Counted from the stretch's first letter, positions 1 to 8,269 are shown. The stretch is DNA of 30,696 nt from CAZISM01 sp964541895 (GCA_964541895.1 CAZISM010000061.1:1-30696); one strand, 5' to 3'. Translations and numbers: made by a program. The notes: generated from the letters alone by a model not told the origin.

Positions 1-135
1 CTTGCCTGTTACCGGTCCCAGGGCGCGGATCTGCTGCAGAATGCGCTCGGCGTTGGAATAGACCTCCTGGATGGGTTTGTTCTGGTCCCAGAATTTCTCC
101 CACACTTCCTGACGATGTTGAGTGGACAACGACAC
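1..135 (-). CDS. N-terminal fragment of a probable class I SAM-dependent methyltransferase
   Basis: The frame gives 45 codons from a GTG start and runs off the window edge. A Shine-Dalgarno-like AGGTAGG (plus-strand 141-147) sits 5 nt before the GTG. The peptide is helix-rich (QEVWEKFWDQNKPIQEVY) and its last visible residues are GPVTGK, which is the usual lead-in to the first strand and glycine-rich SAM-binding motif of many class I methyltransferases. That motif itself lies outside the window, so the assignment is an inference from the N-terminus only. It starts 36 bp after recG on the same strand and may be co-transcribed. A second frame here also reads plausibly (IKPELVIEVGKRVVV), beginning at a TTG that overlaps the recG stop, so a frameshift or a different start is possible. 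Confidence 0.5.
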   Translation of the reverse strand, partial: MSLSTQHRQEVWEKFWDQNKPIQEVYSNAERILQQIRALGPVTGK

Positions 136-171
136 GCTTGCCTACCTCGATTACCAGTTCGGGTTTTATCT

Positions 172-2274
172 TCAACCGACCGAAGCCAGGTCGAATTTTT
201 CACGATAGTGTTTCAGAAAATATTCGCGCAGGGACAGATGTTCCGCCTTGCGCAGTTGCGGGTCTGCCGCGACCAGTCGGAACGCCTCGTCGCGGGCGGC
301 GCTGAGAGCGGCGAAATCCTTGCTGACATCGGCCAGGGTCAGTTCCGGCAGGCCGTGCTGGCGCGTGCCGAAATACTCGCCCGGTCCGCGCAGCTCCATA
401 TCCACTTCGGCGATACGGAAGCCGTCGTCTGTTTCGACCAGGGTCTGCAATCGCCGCCGCGCTTCCGGTGTCGGTTGGCCGTAGGCAATGAGAATGCAAT
501 GGGACTGCTTTTCGCCGCGACCGACGCGGCCGCGCAACTGGTGCAGTTGAGTCAGGCCAAAACGCTCGGCGTGTTCGATCACCATGATGGTGGCATTGGG
601 CACGTCGACGCCGACCTCGATGACGGTGGTGCTCACCAGGATGCTATGCACGCCCTGCTTGAAATCGGCCATGACGCGGTCCTTTTCCGCCGTGCTCATG
701 CGGCCGTGCAGCAGACCGATGGAGACATCGCTGAAAAAACCGGCCTTCATTTTTTCATAACTTTCGCTGGCCGCCTTGAGATCCGATTTCTCCGTCTCTT
801 CCACCAGCGGGAAAACGATATAAACCTGTGCGCCCTGCCGCACCTGCTCGCGCACGTAATGGTACACCTGCGGCCTCTTGCGGTCATCGACGGCGTGGGT
901 CTTGATGCGCTTACGCAACGCCGGCCGTTCGTTCAAAACGGATACATCGAGATCGCCGTACACGGTCATGGACAGGGTGCGCGGGATCGGCGTGGCCGTC
1001 ATCACCAGGACGTCGGGGCAGGTGCCCTTTTCGCGCAACACCGCCCGCTGCATGACGCCGAAGCGGTGCTGTTCATCGATGATCACCAGGCCCAGTTTTG
1101 GAAACGCCACCCCCTCCTGGATCAGGGCATGAGTGCCGACAATGATCTCCGCCCGTCCGGAGGCGACGTTTTGCAACACCGTTTCCCGCTCGGCCTTTGC
1201 CTGACCGCCGATCAGCAGCTCGACCTGCACCGGCAGTCCCTGCAGCAGGCGCGTGATCGTCAGATAGTGCTGTTCGGCCAGAATTTCCGTAGGCGCCATG
1301 ATGGCCGCCTGATACCCGTTTTCCACCGCGATGAGCATGCTGATCACCGCAACGATGGTTTTGCCGGATCCGACGTCGCCCTGCAGCAGTCGATTCATCG
1401 GTTGCGGCCGCTTCATGTCGGCGCGAATTTCGTGCAGCACTTTTTTCTGCGCCTGCGTGAGCGTAAAGGGCAGCTGGGCTACCAGGCTGCGCACGAGATC
1501 GCCGACGCGCAGAAATTCGATGCCGCGCTTTTGCTCGCTCCAGTGTTGCCGGCGCAACGCCACCAGCAGCTCCATAAAAAAGAGCTCGTCAAATTTCAAT
1601 CGACGCTGCGCCTCGCTCAGCGCAGCAAAGGTAGCCGGAAAATGGATATGCTGCAGCGCCTCAGCCAGACCCGGCAGACCGTGCTGATGTATGATGGCGG
1701 CCGGCAGGATCTCCCTGATGCGGCCTTTGTGTTCCTTGAGCGTTTGCGCCAGCAGGCGACGAAATCCCCGGCTGTCGTACCCCAGCCTGGACAGCGCTTC
1801 CCCGGAAGGATAGAGCGGGATTATCTTGCCGGTATGAATGGGATCGCCCTCGCCGCTCTGGCCGAGCCGATCGAACTCGGGATGGGTCATCTGCCAACCG
1901 GCAAAGCGCGTGACCCGGCCGCTGACCGCCAGCCATTCACCGACCTTGAAAATTTTCTGCCAGTAAACCAGTTTACTGAACCAGATGCAGCTCAGGTAAT
2001 CGGTACCGTCGCTGATGACAAGAATGAAACGATTTTTATGGCCTCGTTTCAATCCCATGCTGGCGACTTTGCCCACCACCGTGACCTCTTCGTCCTGCTT
2101 CAGGGAGACGATTTCGCGAACGTTGGATCGATCGAGGTAACGCCGCGGATAGTAACGCAGCAGATCGCCGATGGTGGCGAGACCGGCGGCCCGCAAACCG
2201 GCGGCCCGTTTTTCCCCCAGACCGCGCAGCGATTGCAGGGGGTGATCCATGATATCTTTAGCCGGTGCCGTCAT
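172..2274 (-). CDS. recG: ATP-dependent DNA helicase RecG
   Basis: RecG is a monomeric superfamily 2 helicase that reverses stalled replication forks and branch-migrates Holliday junctions. The 700-aa protein has the normal family length. Visible order: an N-terminal helix-hairpin region (QSLRGLGEKRAAGL, 14-27), an OB-fold wedge domain around 60-150, Walker A GDVGSGKT (299-306), the DEQH box (400-403), motif III TATPIPRT (425-432), motif VI HQLRGRVGRG (578-587) and the C-terminal RecG signature RGPGEYFGTRQHG (629-641). Nothing essential is missing. The ATG at 2274 has AGGTG 2 nt upstream, which is tight; the ATG at residue 9 has no better site. It follows valS after 86 bp on the same strand. 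No LexA-type palindrome like that at lexA was seen before it. Confidence 0.97.
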   Translation of the reverse strand: MTAPAKDIMDHPLQSLRGLGEKRAAGLRAAGLATIGDLLRYYPRRYLDRSNVREIVSLKQDEEVTVVGKVASMGLKRGHKNRFILVISDGTDYLSCIWFSKLVYWQKIFKVGEWLAVSGRVTRFAGWQMTHPEFDRLGQSGEGDPIHTGKIIPLYPSGEALSRLGYDSRGFRRLLAQTLKEHKGRIREILPAAIIHQHGLPGLAEALQHIHFPATFAALSEAQRRLKFDELFFMELLVALRRQHWSEQKRGIEFLRVGDLVRSLVAQLPFTLTQAQKKVLHEIRADMKRPQPMNRLLQGDVGSGKTIVAVISMLIAVENGYQAAIMAPTEILAEQHYLTITRLLQGLPVQVELLIGGQAKAERETVLQNVASGRAEIIVGTHALIQEGVAFPKLGLVIIDEQHRFGVMQRAVLREKGTCPDVLVMTATPIPRTLSMTVYGDLDVSVLNERPALRKRIKTHAVDDRKRPQVYHYVREQVRQGAQVYIVFPLVEETEKSDLKAASESYEKMKAGFFSDVSIGLLHGRMSTAEKDRVMADFKQGVHSILVSTTVIEVGVDVPNATIMVIEHAERFGLTQLHQLRGRVGRGEKQSHCILIAYGQPTPEARRRLQTLVETDDGFRIAEVDMELRGPGEYFGTRQHGLPELTLADVSKDFAALSAARDEAFRLVAADPQLRKAEHLSLREYFLKHYREKFDLASVG

Positions 2275-2360
2275 ATCACCTGTGCCGGATCAGGGTGGTA
2301 ACGATCAGGCGTCCTGTTATTCATGAGAACAGATGAACGGAGCGCTTGTGACCCGGGCCA

Positions 2361-5087
2361 TCATGCGCCCAGCAGAATCCGCAGGCTCTCCTGCAGTTTC
2401 TGCAGCGCCTCGCCAAAGCTTTCGCTCTTTTTACGCTCTTTATCAATAATGTCCGCCGGCGCGCGGCTGATGAAATCCCGGTTCATCAATTTATTCTGCA
2501 GCGCCTTGAGCTGGTTTTCCAGCCGGCTGATCTCTTTTTCCAGACGCTTTTTTTCCACATCGATATCGATGAGATCGGCCAGCGGCATCAGCACATCGAT
2601 GCCCTGCACCACGGCACTGGCCACCAGGGGCGGCCGCGCCACGTTATAATGCACGCCGGAGATCCGCGCCAGCTTTTTGATATAGTGTTCGTACGGCTGC
2701 AGCGACAGAGCGTCGCCGCCGTTTAGAATCAGTTCCGCCTCTTTGGCCGGCGGCACGTTCATTTCGCCGCGAATGTTGCGCACCGCACCGATGACCTGCT
2801 GCAGCAACGCCATTTGCGTTTCCATGGCCTCGTCGAGCCACTCGTCGGCCACCTTCGGGTATGGTTGCCGCATGATGGTTTTGACGGCCGCGGCCGGCTC
2901 TTCGCTCTCCGGCAGCGATTGCCAGATCTCTTCGGTGATGAAGGGCATGATCGGATGCAGCAGCCGCAAAATGTTGTCCAGAATATGGACCGCCATGCTG
3001 CGGGCCGTTTGCTGCGCCGCCGGCTGCGCATCGTCATAGAGGCGCATCTTGATCAATTCGATATACCAGTCGCAATACTCGCCCCAGACAAAATCGTAGA
3101 GGGCGCGGGTGGCGTCGTTAAAGCGGAAATCGGTCAGGGCCTTGTCCAGCTGGGCGATGGTGTGGTGCAGTCGCGCCAGAATCCAGCGGTCGGCCAGTTC
3201 CAGGTTTTCCCTGGGGATATCCTGCAGCTTGAGCACCGGTTGATCGGTTTTCAGGTTCATGAGCACAAAGCGGGCGGCGTTCCACAATTTGTTGCTGAAC
3301 TTTTGCCCCATCTCCACCAGGGTGTGATCAAAGCGGACATCGCCGCCCAGCGGCGTCAGAAACACCATGGTCAGACGCACGGCGTCGGCGCCGTAAGCCG
3401 GCACCCCCTCTTTGTAATTGGGATTCTTTTTAAACAGCTCGCCGACCTCCTGGGCCGGGGCGCCGTCGATCAGCCACAGCGGATCCGGCGAATTGCCCAG
3501 GGATTTGGACATCTTGCGGCCTTCGAGGTCGCGCACCATGCCGGTGAAATAGACGTCGGTAAAGGGAATATCGCCGAGGAATTCCAGGGAGGCCATAATC
3601 ATGCGCGCCACCCAGAAAAAGATAATGTCCGGACCGGTGACCAGGGTGTCGCTGGGGAAAAACTTTTTCAGAGCAGCCGTGTCTTCAGGCCAGCCCAGGG
3701 TGCTGAACGGCCACAACCAGGAAGAGAACCAGGTATCAAGCACATCTTCATCCTGGCGCAGCTGCGTGCTGCCGCAGACCGAACAGGCGTGCGGCGCATC
3801 CACGGCGATGGTGACATGGCCGGCTTCACAGTACCAGGCGGGAATGCGATGTCCCCACCAGATCTGCCGGCTGATGCACCAGTCGCGTATGTTGGTCATC
3901 CAGTGAAAATAGGTCTCTTCCCAGTGTTGCGGATGAAAACGGATGCGGCCGTTGCGCACCACTTCGAGGGCCGGTTCGGCCAGCGGTTTCATTTTGACAA
4001 ACCACTGTTCCGACATGAACGGTTCGATGATGTCGTTGGAGCGGTAGCAGCGTGGCGTGGGGATGGTTTTCTGGATTTCGCCGCGCAATCGTCCCTGTTC
4101 GGCCAGGTCGTGGAGAATTTTCTTGCGCGCTGCAAACCGGTCCAGGCCGCGATAAGGACCGGCGGCTTCGCTCATGGTGCCGTCCGATTGGATGACCGAG
4201 ACCGCCTCGAGACCGTGGCGCTGGCCGACTTCAAAATCGTTGAAATCATGCGCCGGCGTAATTTTGACAGCGCCGCTGCCGAACGCCGGATCGGCGTGCC
4301 CGTCGGCGATGATGGGAATCTCGCGATCGATCAGCGGCAACACCACGGTTTTACCGATCAGGCGGGTATAGCGTTCATCTTCGGGATTGACCGCCACTGC
4401 CGTGTCGCCCAACATGGTCTCCGGCCGGGTGGTGGCGACGATGATTTCGCCGTTGCCGTCTTTGAGCGGATAGGCGATGTTCCAGAGTTTGCCGTCTTCG
4501 TCGTTATAGGTGACCTCTTCGTCGGCCAGAGCGGTATGGCAGCTGGGGCACCAGTTGATGAGGCGCCGGCCTTTATAGATCAGACCCTTGTGGTAGAGCT
4601 CGACAAACACCTTGCGCACGGCGCGGCTCAGGCTTTCATCCATGGTAAAGCATTCGCGATCCCAGTCGCACGCCGCCCCCAGTTTGCGCAGCTGCTGCAG
4701 GATGATGCCGCCGTATTTTTCCTTCCACTCCCAGACACGTTCGAGAAATTTCTCGCGGCCGAGCAGATGACGGTTCAGGGATTCCCGCGCGATCGCGGCT
4801 TCCACCTTGTTTTGCGTCGCGATGCCGGCGTGATCCGTCCCCGGCATCCACAGGGTTTCGTACCCCTGCATTTTTTTCCAGCGGATGAGCAGATCCTGCA
4901 GCGTATTGTTGAGAATGTGGCCCATGGTCAACATGCCGGTGACGTTGGGCGGCGGAATCATAATGGTGTAGGTGGGTTTAGCCGTCGCCTCTTCGGCATG
5001 AAACAGCCTGTGTTCCATCCAGTAGGCGTACCATTTATTTTCAACCTGTTTGGGATCGTAAACCTTGTCCAGTTCGCGCAGACTCAT
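2361..5087 (-). CDS. valS: Valine--tRNA ligase
   Basis: Class Ia aminoacyl-tRNA synthetase that charges tRNA-Val in the cytoplasm and edits mischarged threonine. The 908-aa protein has the full domain order: catalytic Rossmann fold with PPPNVTG followed by the HIGH-equivalent box (46-57), zinc-type cysteines around 175-178 and 423-438, the CP1 editing domain roughly 200-345 (with TTRPETMLGDTA), the RKMSKSLGN loop (524-532), an alpha-helical anticodon-binding domain (about 610-770), and the C-terminal coiled-coil arm (about 835-905) typical of ValRS. The HIGH box reads TMGH, with Thr replacing the first His; the second His is kept. Start: ATG preceded by AGAAGGA about 6 nt upstream. It lies 33 bp downstream of the cNMP-binding gene, so the two are probably co-transcribed. 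Confidence 0.98.
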   Translation of the reverse strand: MSLRELDKVYDPKQVENKWYAYWMEHRLFHAEEATAKPTYTIMIPPPNVTGMLTMGHILNNTLQDLLIRWKKMQGYETLWMPGTDHAGIATQNKVEAAIARESLNRHLLGREKFLERVWEWKEKYGGIILQQLRKLGAACDWDRECFTMDESLSRAVRKVFVELYHKGLIYKGRRLINWCPSCHTALADEEVTYNDEDGKLWNIAYPLKDGNGEIIVATTRPETMLGDTAVAVNPEDERYTRLIGKTVVLPLIDREIPIIADGHADPAFGSGAVKITPAHDFNDFEVGQRHGLEAVSVIQSDGTMSEAAGPYRGLDRFAARKKILHDLAEQGRLRGEIQKTIPTPRCYRSNDIIEPFMSEQWFVKMKPLAEPALEVVRNGRIRFHPQHWEETYFHWMTNIRDWCISRQIWWGHRIPAWYCEAGHVTIAVDAPHACSVCGSTQLRQDEDVLDTWFSSWLWPFSTLGWPEDTAALKKFFPSDTLVTGPDIIFFWVARMIMASLEFLGDIPFTDVYFTGMVRDLEGRKMSKSLGNSPDPLWLIDGAPAQEVGELFKKNPNYKEGVPAYGADAVRLTMVFLTPLGGDVRFDHTLVEMGQKFSNKLWNAARFVLMNLKTDQPVLKLQDIPRENLELADRWILARLHHTIAQLDKALTDFRFNDATRALYDFVWGEYCDWYIELIKMRLYDDAQPAAQQTARSMAVHILDNILRLLHPIMPFITEEIWQSLPESEEPAAAVKTIMRQPYPKVADEWLDEAMETQMALLQQVIGAVRNIRGEMNVPPAKEAELILNGGDALSLQPYEHYIKKLARISGVHYNVARPPLVASAVVQGIDVLMPLADLIDIDVEKKRLEKEISRLENQLKALQNKLMNRDFISRAPADIIDKERKKSESFGEALQKLQESLRILLGA

Positions 5088-5120
5088 GGTGTTCCTTCTG
5101 TTGGTTATGGATAATGGTCA

Positions 5121-5636
5121 TTAACTCTTCAGGGCCAGACTAAAGGCCGTGGTCAATTTCAGGATATCCTGGTTCATCTTTTCCAGGCGATCCACCAGGG
5201 TTTTGGCGATATTCAGCAGCAGCCGGTATCCCAGCGCCGCCTCCTTTTCACACAGGGCAATAAAATCCTGGCGATGGATGATGCCCAGCAGGCAGACGTC
5301 GACCGCCCTGACGGTGGCGGTGCGGCGGCTGTCCTCGCGGAGCAGCGCCATTTCGCCGAAATAGGGGGCCTCCTCGGCGCGCAGCATGGTGAGAGACTTG
5401 TCGCGCGTATCCAGCCCCTCCCGTCCCATGTGCAGGGTCAGGCTTTTGGACACTTCGACGCGGCCGGCCAGCAGGAGAAAGAGCTCGTCGCCGTGTTCGC
5501 CCTCCCGGGTGATCATGTCACCGGCCGCAATTTTCCTCTCCCGGACGATTTCACGAATTTTTAATAGCTGACTCTCGCTCAGCCCTTCCAGGATCGGAAA
5601 GCGGCTCAGATCATGCGATGTGGCTTTTTTTGCCAA
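5121..5636 (-). CDS. Stand-alone cyclic nucleotide-binding (CNBD) protein
   Basis: A 171-aa soluble protein made almost entirely of one CRP/CNBD-type beta-roll. It opens with FPILEGLSESQLLKI (13-27), continues with the AAGDMITREGEHGDELFLLL strand pattern (37-56), and has a phosphate-binding cassette FGEMALLREDSRRTATVRA (93-111), with the Glu and Arg that in this family contact the ribose and phosphate. A C-terminal helix (about 125-160) follows. There is no helix-turn-helix after it, so it is not a CRP-like transcription factor, and no kinase or channel domain is fused. It lies 76 bp downstream of a K+ channel gene on the same strand. Family knowledge says such domains bind cAMP or cGMP; that it regulates the neighbouring channel is my inference. 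Confidence 0.85.
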   Translation of the reverse strand: MAKKATSHDLSRFPILEGLSESQLLKIREIVRERKIAAGDMITREGEHGDELFLLLAGRVEVSKSLTLHMGREGLDTRDKSLTMLRAEEAPYFGEMALLREDSRRTATVRAVDVCLLGIIHRQDFIALCEKEAALGYRLLLNIAKTLVDRLEKMNQDILKLTTAFSLALKS

Positions 5637-5712
5637 GGTCTGACCTCATGCAATTCGAGGTTGTGTGTACAATGATTTCAGGGTGTCGCAGCGGCGGACG
5701 CAAGCGGTTTGA

Positions 5713-6888
5713 TCACACCCGCTGCAGCACAATCGGGATGTCTCGATCCTGCACGATATAATCCGCCGCCGGCAGGATATTGACGCTGACGCCGGCTTTT
5801 CTGGCCAATCCTTTTCCGGCCGCCTGCAATTTTTCACGGATGAACCGGTCGATCGCAGATACGTTGTCAGCCAGAATGTCATCCAGTTTAAAGCCGGCTT
5901 CATCCTGCACGAAACCCAGCAGCAGCCCCTGATCCTGCTTGCGGAAATAATCGGCAACCTGATCAAAGGTTTTGCCCACCAGCTGATGCGGTAACTTTTT
6001 CCGTGCGAGATGGACCGGGCTGGCGTGGTTCAGCAACAAATCCACCACCGCCGGTATGCCCGGCGTCGAGACATGGGCGCCCAACAGGTAGCCGCTGTAG
6101 CGATCGCTGATGACGATGTCGTCCGCATTGGCCCGTTCCAGGTGCCCTTCATTCTGCGGATCGATGATATGGGCGATCACTTTGATCTTGGCATCGATCG
6201 CCTTGACGGCGAGCGTGGCCAGAATCGTGCGTTCGTCGGATTTGGGCCGGGTGACGCTGGATTCATCCGGCACAATGATAACGGCATGGGCCGTGCTGAT
6301 GCTGGCGCGATGCAAAACCGCTTCGTCGGAAAAATCGCCGAACACATATTTGATATGCAGATCCGGATGGCGATCGATGATCTGTTCCACGGTTTCGCTC
6401 GCCAGCTGGTTGATCAGCACCAGCGAATGATTCTCGCTGATCAGGTGTTCGCGAATGGAATTGATGACCGCATCACAGCCGCTGTTCCATCCCAGCAGGA
6501 TAACATGATTTTTCATGCGCAATTTAGACAAGCCTCTGCCCTCCATCATACGCCTGGTGATAACGGAAGAAGAAACCGCCGCCGTGAACACCGAAAGCAG
6601 TACCACCCCGGAAATCATCACCACGGTAGCGATGAGGCGGCCGCCGACGGTCACCGGCACTTTATCGCCGTAGCCGCAGGTTGTCATGGTGACCACTGCC
6701 CACCACAAGCCGGAGCCGAGGTGTTCGAACTGATTGTTGGTCGGCCGTTCCAGGTAGGTCACTGCGACGGCGGAAATAAAAACCAGGATGAAAATGGCGC
6801 TCAACGCCTTGAGCAGCTGGTTTCGGCTCAGATCATAAAAAAGATGTCGTAATCGGGCGATGATAAGGCCTCCCGACAATAGGCTCAA
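5713..6888 (-). CDS. Two-TM potassium channel with RCK (TrkA-N/TrkA-C) regulatory domain
   Basis: An inner-membrane K+ channel subunit of 391 aa. TM1 spans about 27-45, the pore helix and filter about 60-76, TM2 about 83-107. A cytoplasmic RCK domain begins at HVILLGWNSG (128-137) and resembles TrkA-N, with a TrkA-C-like part around 290-390. The filter reads TTCGYGD (69-75); the usual sequence is TTVGYGD, so a Cys occupies the second filter position. The TTG at 6888 opens the frame but has no ribosome-binding site. The only good site, GGGAGG at 6869-6874, is followed after 4 and 7 nt by in-frame ATC codons (6862-6864 and 6859-6861), so a non-canonical start or a start further in is possible. 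The next gene downstream is a separate cNMP-binding protein. Confidence 0.93.
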   Translation of the reverse strand: MSLLSGGLIIARLRHLFYDLSRNQLLKALSAIFILVFISAVAVTYLERPTNNQFEHLGSGLWWAVVTMTTCGYGDKVPVTVGGRLIATVVMISGVVLLSVFTAAVSSSVITRRMMEGRGLSKLRMKNHVILLGWNSGCDAVINSIREHLISENHSLVLINQLASETVEQIIDRHPDLHIKYVFGDFSDEAVLHRASISTAHAVIIVPDESSVTRPKSDERTILATLAVKAIDAKIKVIAHIIDPQNEGHLERANADDIVISDRYSGYLLGAHVSTPGIPAVVDLLLNHASPVHLARKKLPHQLVGKTFDQVADYFRKQDQGLLLGFVQDEAGFKLDDILADNVSAIDRFIREKLQAAGKGLARKAGVSVNILPAADYIVQDRDIPIVLQRV

Positions 6889-7253
6889 TTAATTATTATG
6901 CAAATGGTCATTTCAGGCAGAGCTACAGGCCGGTCGTCTTGCAGTGGTTCCAACTTCTACGATCAGGGAACATGAAACAGGCCATAGTCTTTTAATTTAA
7001 AAAAAACAAGCACAATAGTCAATAAATTTATGCCAGGGCAGGGGGGGCTATGGCTATCAACAGGTCAGGTTACGGCAGGGCAAAAAAGCTGGTTGTGAAG
7101 CCGATCAGGGGAGGCGAGATGGTGTTCAGGTCTGGCCGGCGGACGAGGGATAATAATAAAATGGTTGGGTTATCAGCAGGTATGGCTGCCGGGCCTCTGG
7201 CGCAGAGAATCGCCACAGCCATGCAGCCCGGTGCCGGGCCGGAATCGGCCGCG
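6889..7253. other. 365-bp intergenic region, no gene seen
   Basis: The part next to the channel gene is AT-rich and contains one candidate promoter facing the channel (listed separately). The remainder up to 7253 is GC-richer; one open frame crosses it into the N gap, but it has no recognisable protein features and I do not accept it. No RNA gene or strong hairpin was recognised. Confidence 0.5.
6994..7022 (-). promoter_or_regulatory. Candidate sigma-70 promoter for the K+ channel / cNMP / valS / recG run
   Basis: On the minus strand a -35-like TTGACT (7017-7022) and a -10-like TAAATT (6994-6999) are separated by 17 nt in an AT-rich patch, about 105 nt before the channel start. Spacing is ideal, but the -10 matches the consensus only moderately. 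Confidence 0.35.
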
Positions 7254-7645
7254 CTAGTCAAAAAGGCTGATCTGCATCGAGGAAGAGCTCCTGCGTTTAC
7301 CGGTTTTGGTCAGCTCTTTAAGCCGTTCTTCGAGCGCATCGATGACCATCATCTGGTCGCCGGACATCAGCTTGATGTTGAATTCTTTCTCAATGTCGTG
7401 CANNNNNNNNNNNNNNNNNNNNNNNNNNNNNNNNNNNNNNNNNNNNNNNNNNNNNNNNNNNNNNNNNNNNNNNNNNNNNNNNNNNNNNNNNNNNNNNNNN
7501 NNATCATCTGGTCGCCGGACATCAGCTTGATGTTGAATTCTTTCTCAATGTCGTGCAGCGTGTCATCCATATTGAACGATCTGCGTTCCAATTCATTATA
7601 GTCATCGTAGCGGCCCCAATAGGCCACCCAGTCGTGTTTTGGCAT
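7254..7645 (-). CDS. Small conserved-looking protein of 78 aa, interrupted by the assembly gap
   Basis: If the 100 Ns and one copy of the flanking 55-bp duplicate are removed, 392 bp become 237 bp and a clean frame of 78 codons plus stop appears. It reads from MPKHDWVAYWGRYDDYNEL through the duplicated segment to a C-terminus ending QISLFD and a TAG stop at 7254-7256. The protein is charged, with a tryptophan/tyrosine-rich N-terminus, a central helix (MMVIDALEERLKELTK) and a serine/arginine patch before the C-terminus. I do not recognise the family. There is no strong ribosome-binding site (only a G-rich stretch before the ATG). It lies on the same strand and downstream of lexA and the 137-aa gene. 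As deposited, translation breaks at the Ns, so automatic annotation will probably miss or truncate it. Confidence 0.6.
7348..7402. repeat. 55-bp sequence, copy 1 (left contig end)
   Basis: Identical, base for base, to 7503-7557 and directly abutting the N run. It encodes part of the 78-aa gene on the minus strand. It is best read as the overlapping end of the left contig, not as a biological repeat. Confidence 0.95.
7403..7502. other. Assembly gap of exactly 100 N
   Basis: A run of 100 unknown bases, the conventional size for a gap of unknown length. Because the same 55 bp borders both sides and merging them restores an open reading frame, the real gap is probably negative: the contigs overlap by 55 bp and nothing is missing. 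Confidence 0.98.
7503..7557. repeat. 55-bp sequence, copy 2 (right contig end)
   Basis: Exact second copy of 7348-7402, immediately after the gap. A 55-nt overlap is what a de Bruijn assembler using k = 55 leaves between neighbouring contigs. Confidence 0.95.
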
Positions 7646-7815
7646 AATGCCCCGATTGCTTGTTCGGTTGTGTCCTTGCCGGCCGACAGGAGTTGCGAAC
7701 GCCAGCCGATGCGGACCGCTGCCTGTCGGCGAGATCAAGGGAGGTCGATGCTTTTGATCTGACAGGTCTGACAATCCCAATATAAGCAATTTTCATGTGG
7801 ATAAAAAGGGTTTCC

Positions 7816-8229
7816 TTAGGCCGCTTTCGGCCACTCCAGCACCACATCCGCCTGATCGGGATGGACGAGATGGACGCGATAGAGCTGGACGCCGGCCGAC
7901 AGCAGCTGTCTCCAGATCTGCAGCGACTGGCGCCAGCGCTGCCACTCCTGTTCCGTCAAAACGCCATCATGGCTGCGACTGACGATATCGCCGTCCAACG
8001 CCTCCCAGGCCCTGTTCAGGGCATGGTACAGTTTCTCCTCGTGGAGCTGCAGGAAGGCATAAAAATCGCCGGCGCTAACCTGGTAGCGTTGCTCCAGGAG
8101 CCGAAACATCTTTTCAACTTTGCTCAGGGTATTGAGCCAGATCTCTTCCGGATCCAGTGTCGGCATCCGCTCTCGCACTCTATTATCCAGCGTCAGGCCG
8201 GATTCCATTGCTATAATTTCACCGTACAT
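7816..8229 (-). CDS. Hypothetical 137-aa protein downstream of lexA
   Basis: I do not recognise this protein. It has no signal peptide or membrane segment and is predicted to be soluble and mostly helical, with many Trp, Leu, Gln and Arg (for example EQEWQRWRQSLQIWRQLL, about 93-110). Its C-terminus VHLVHPDQADVVLEWPK looks like two beta strands. The ATG is preceded by AAGGAG with 5-nt spacing, a strong ribosome-binding site, which supports it being a real gene. It starts 95 bp after lexA on the same strand; the gap holds an imperfect hairpin (8270-8294). It may be read through from the lexA promoter and so respond to DNA damage, but that is inference. Confidence 0.75.
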   Translation of the reverse strand: MYGEIIAMESGLTLDNRVRERMPTLDPEEIWLNTLSKVEKMFRLLEQRYQVSAGDFYAFLQLHEEKLYHALNRAWEALDGDIVSRSHDGVLTEQEWQRWRQSLQIWRQLLSAGVQLYRVHLVHPDQADVVLEWPKAA

Positions 8230-8269
8230 GACAGCTCCTTATCATTGGTTCTCCAGGGAGCGATGGCGC

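Noticed and set aside
115..2301. Very long open frame on the plus strand (728 codons) opposite recG
   Set aside because: It mirrors recG codon by codon, has no protein motifs and is rich in His, Gln and Arg as antisense frames of GC-rich genes are.
2814..5114. Long plus-strand open frame (766 codons) opposite valS
   Set aside because: Antisense shadow of valS with no recognisable domain and no ribosome-binding site.
7348..7557. 55-bp direct repeat as a possible attachment site or insertion scar
   Set aside because: It abuts a 100-N gap on both sides, no mobile gene is near, and collapsing it restores a reading frame, so an assembly overlap explains it.
7050..7601. Plus-strand open frame across the N gap
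   Set aside because: It exists only because the Ns contain no stop; it reads the duplicated contig end twice.
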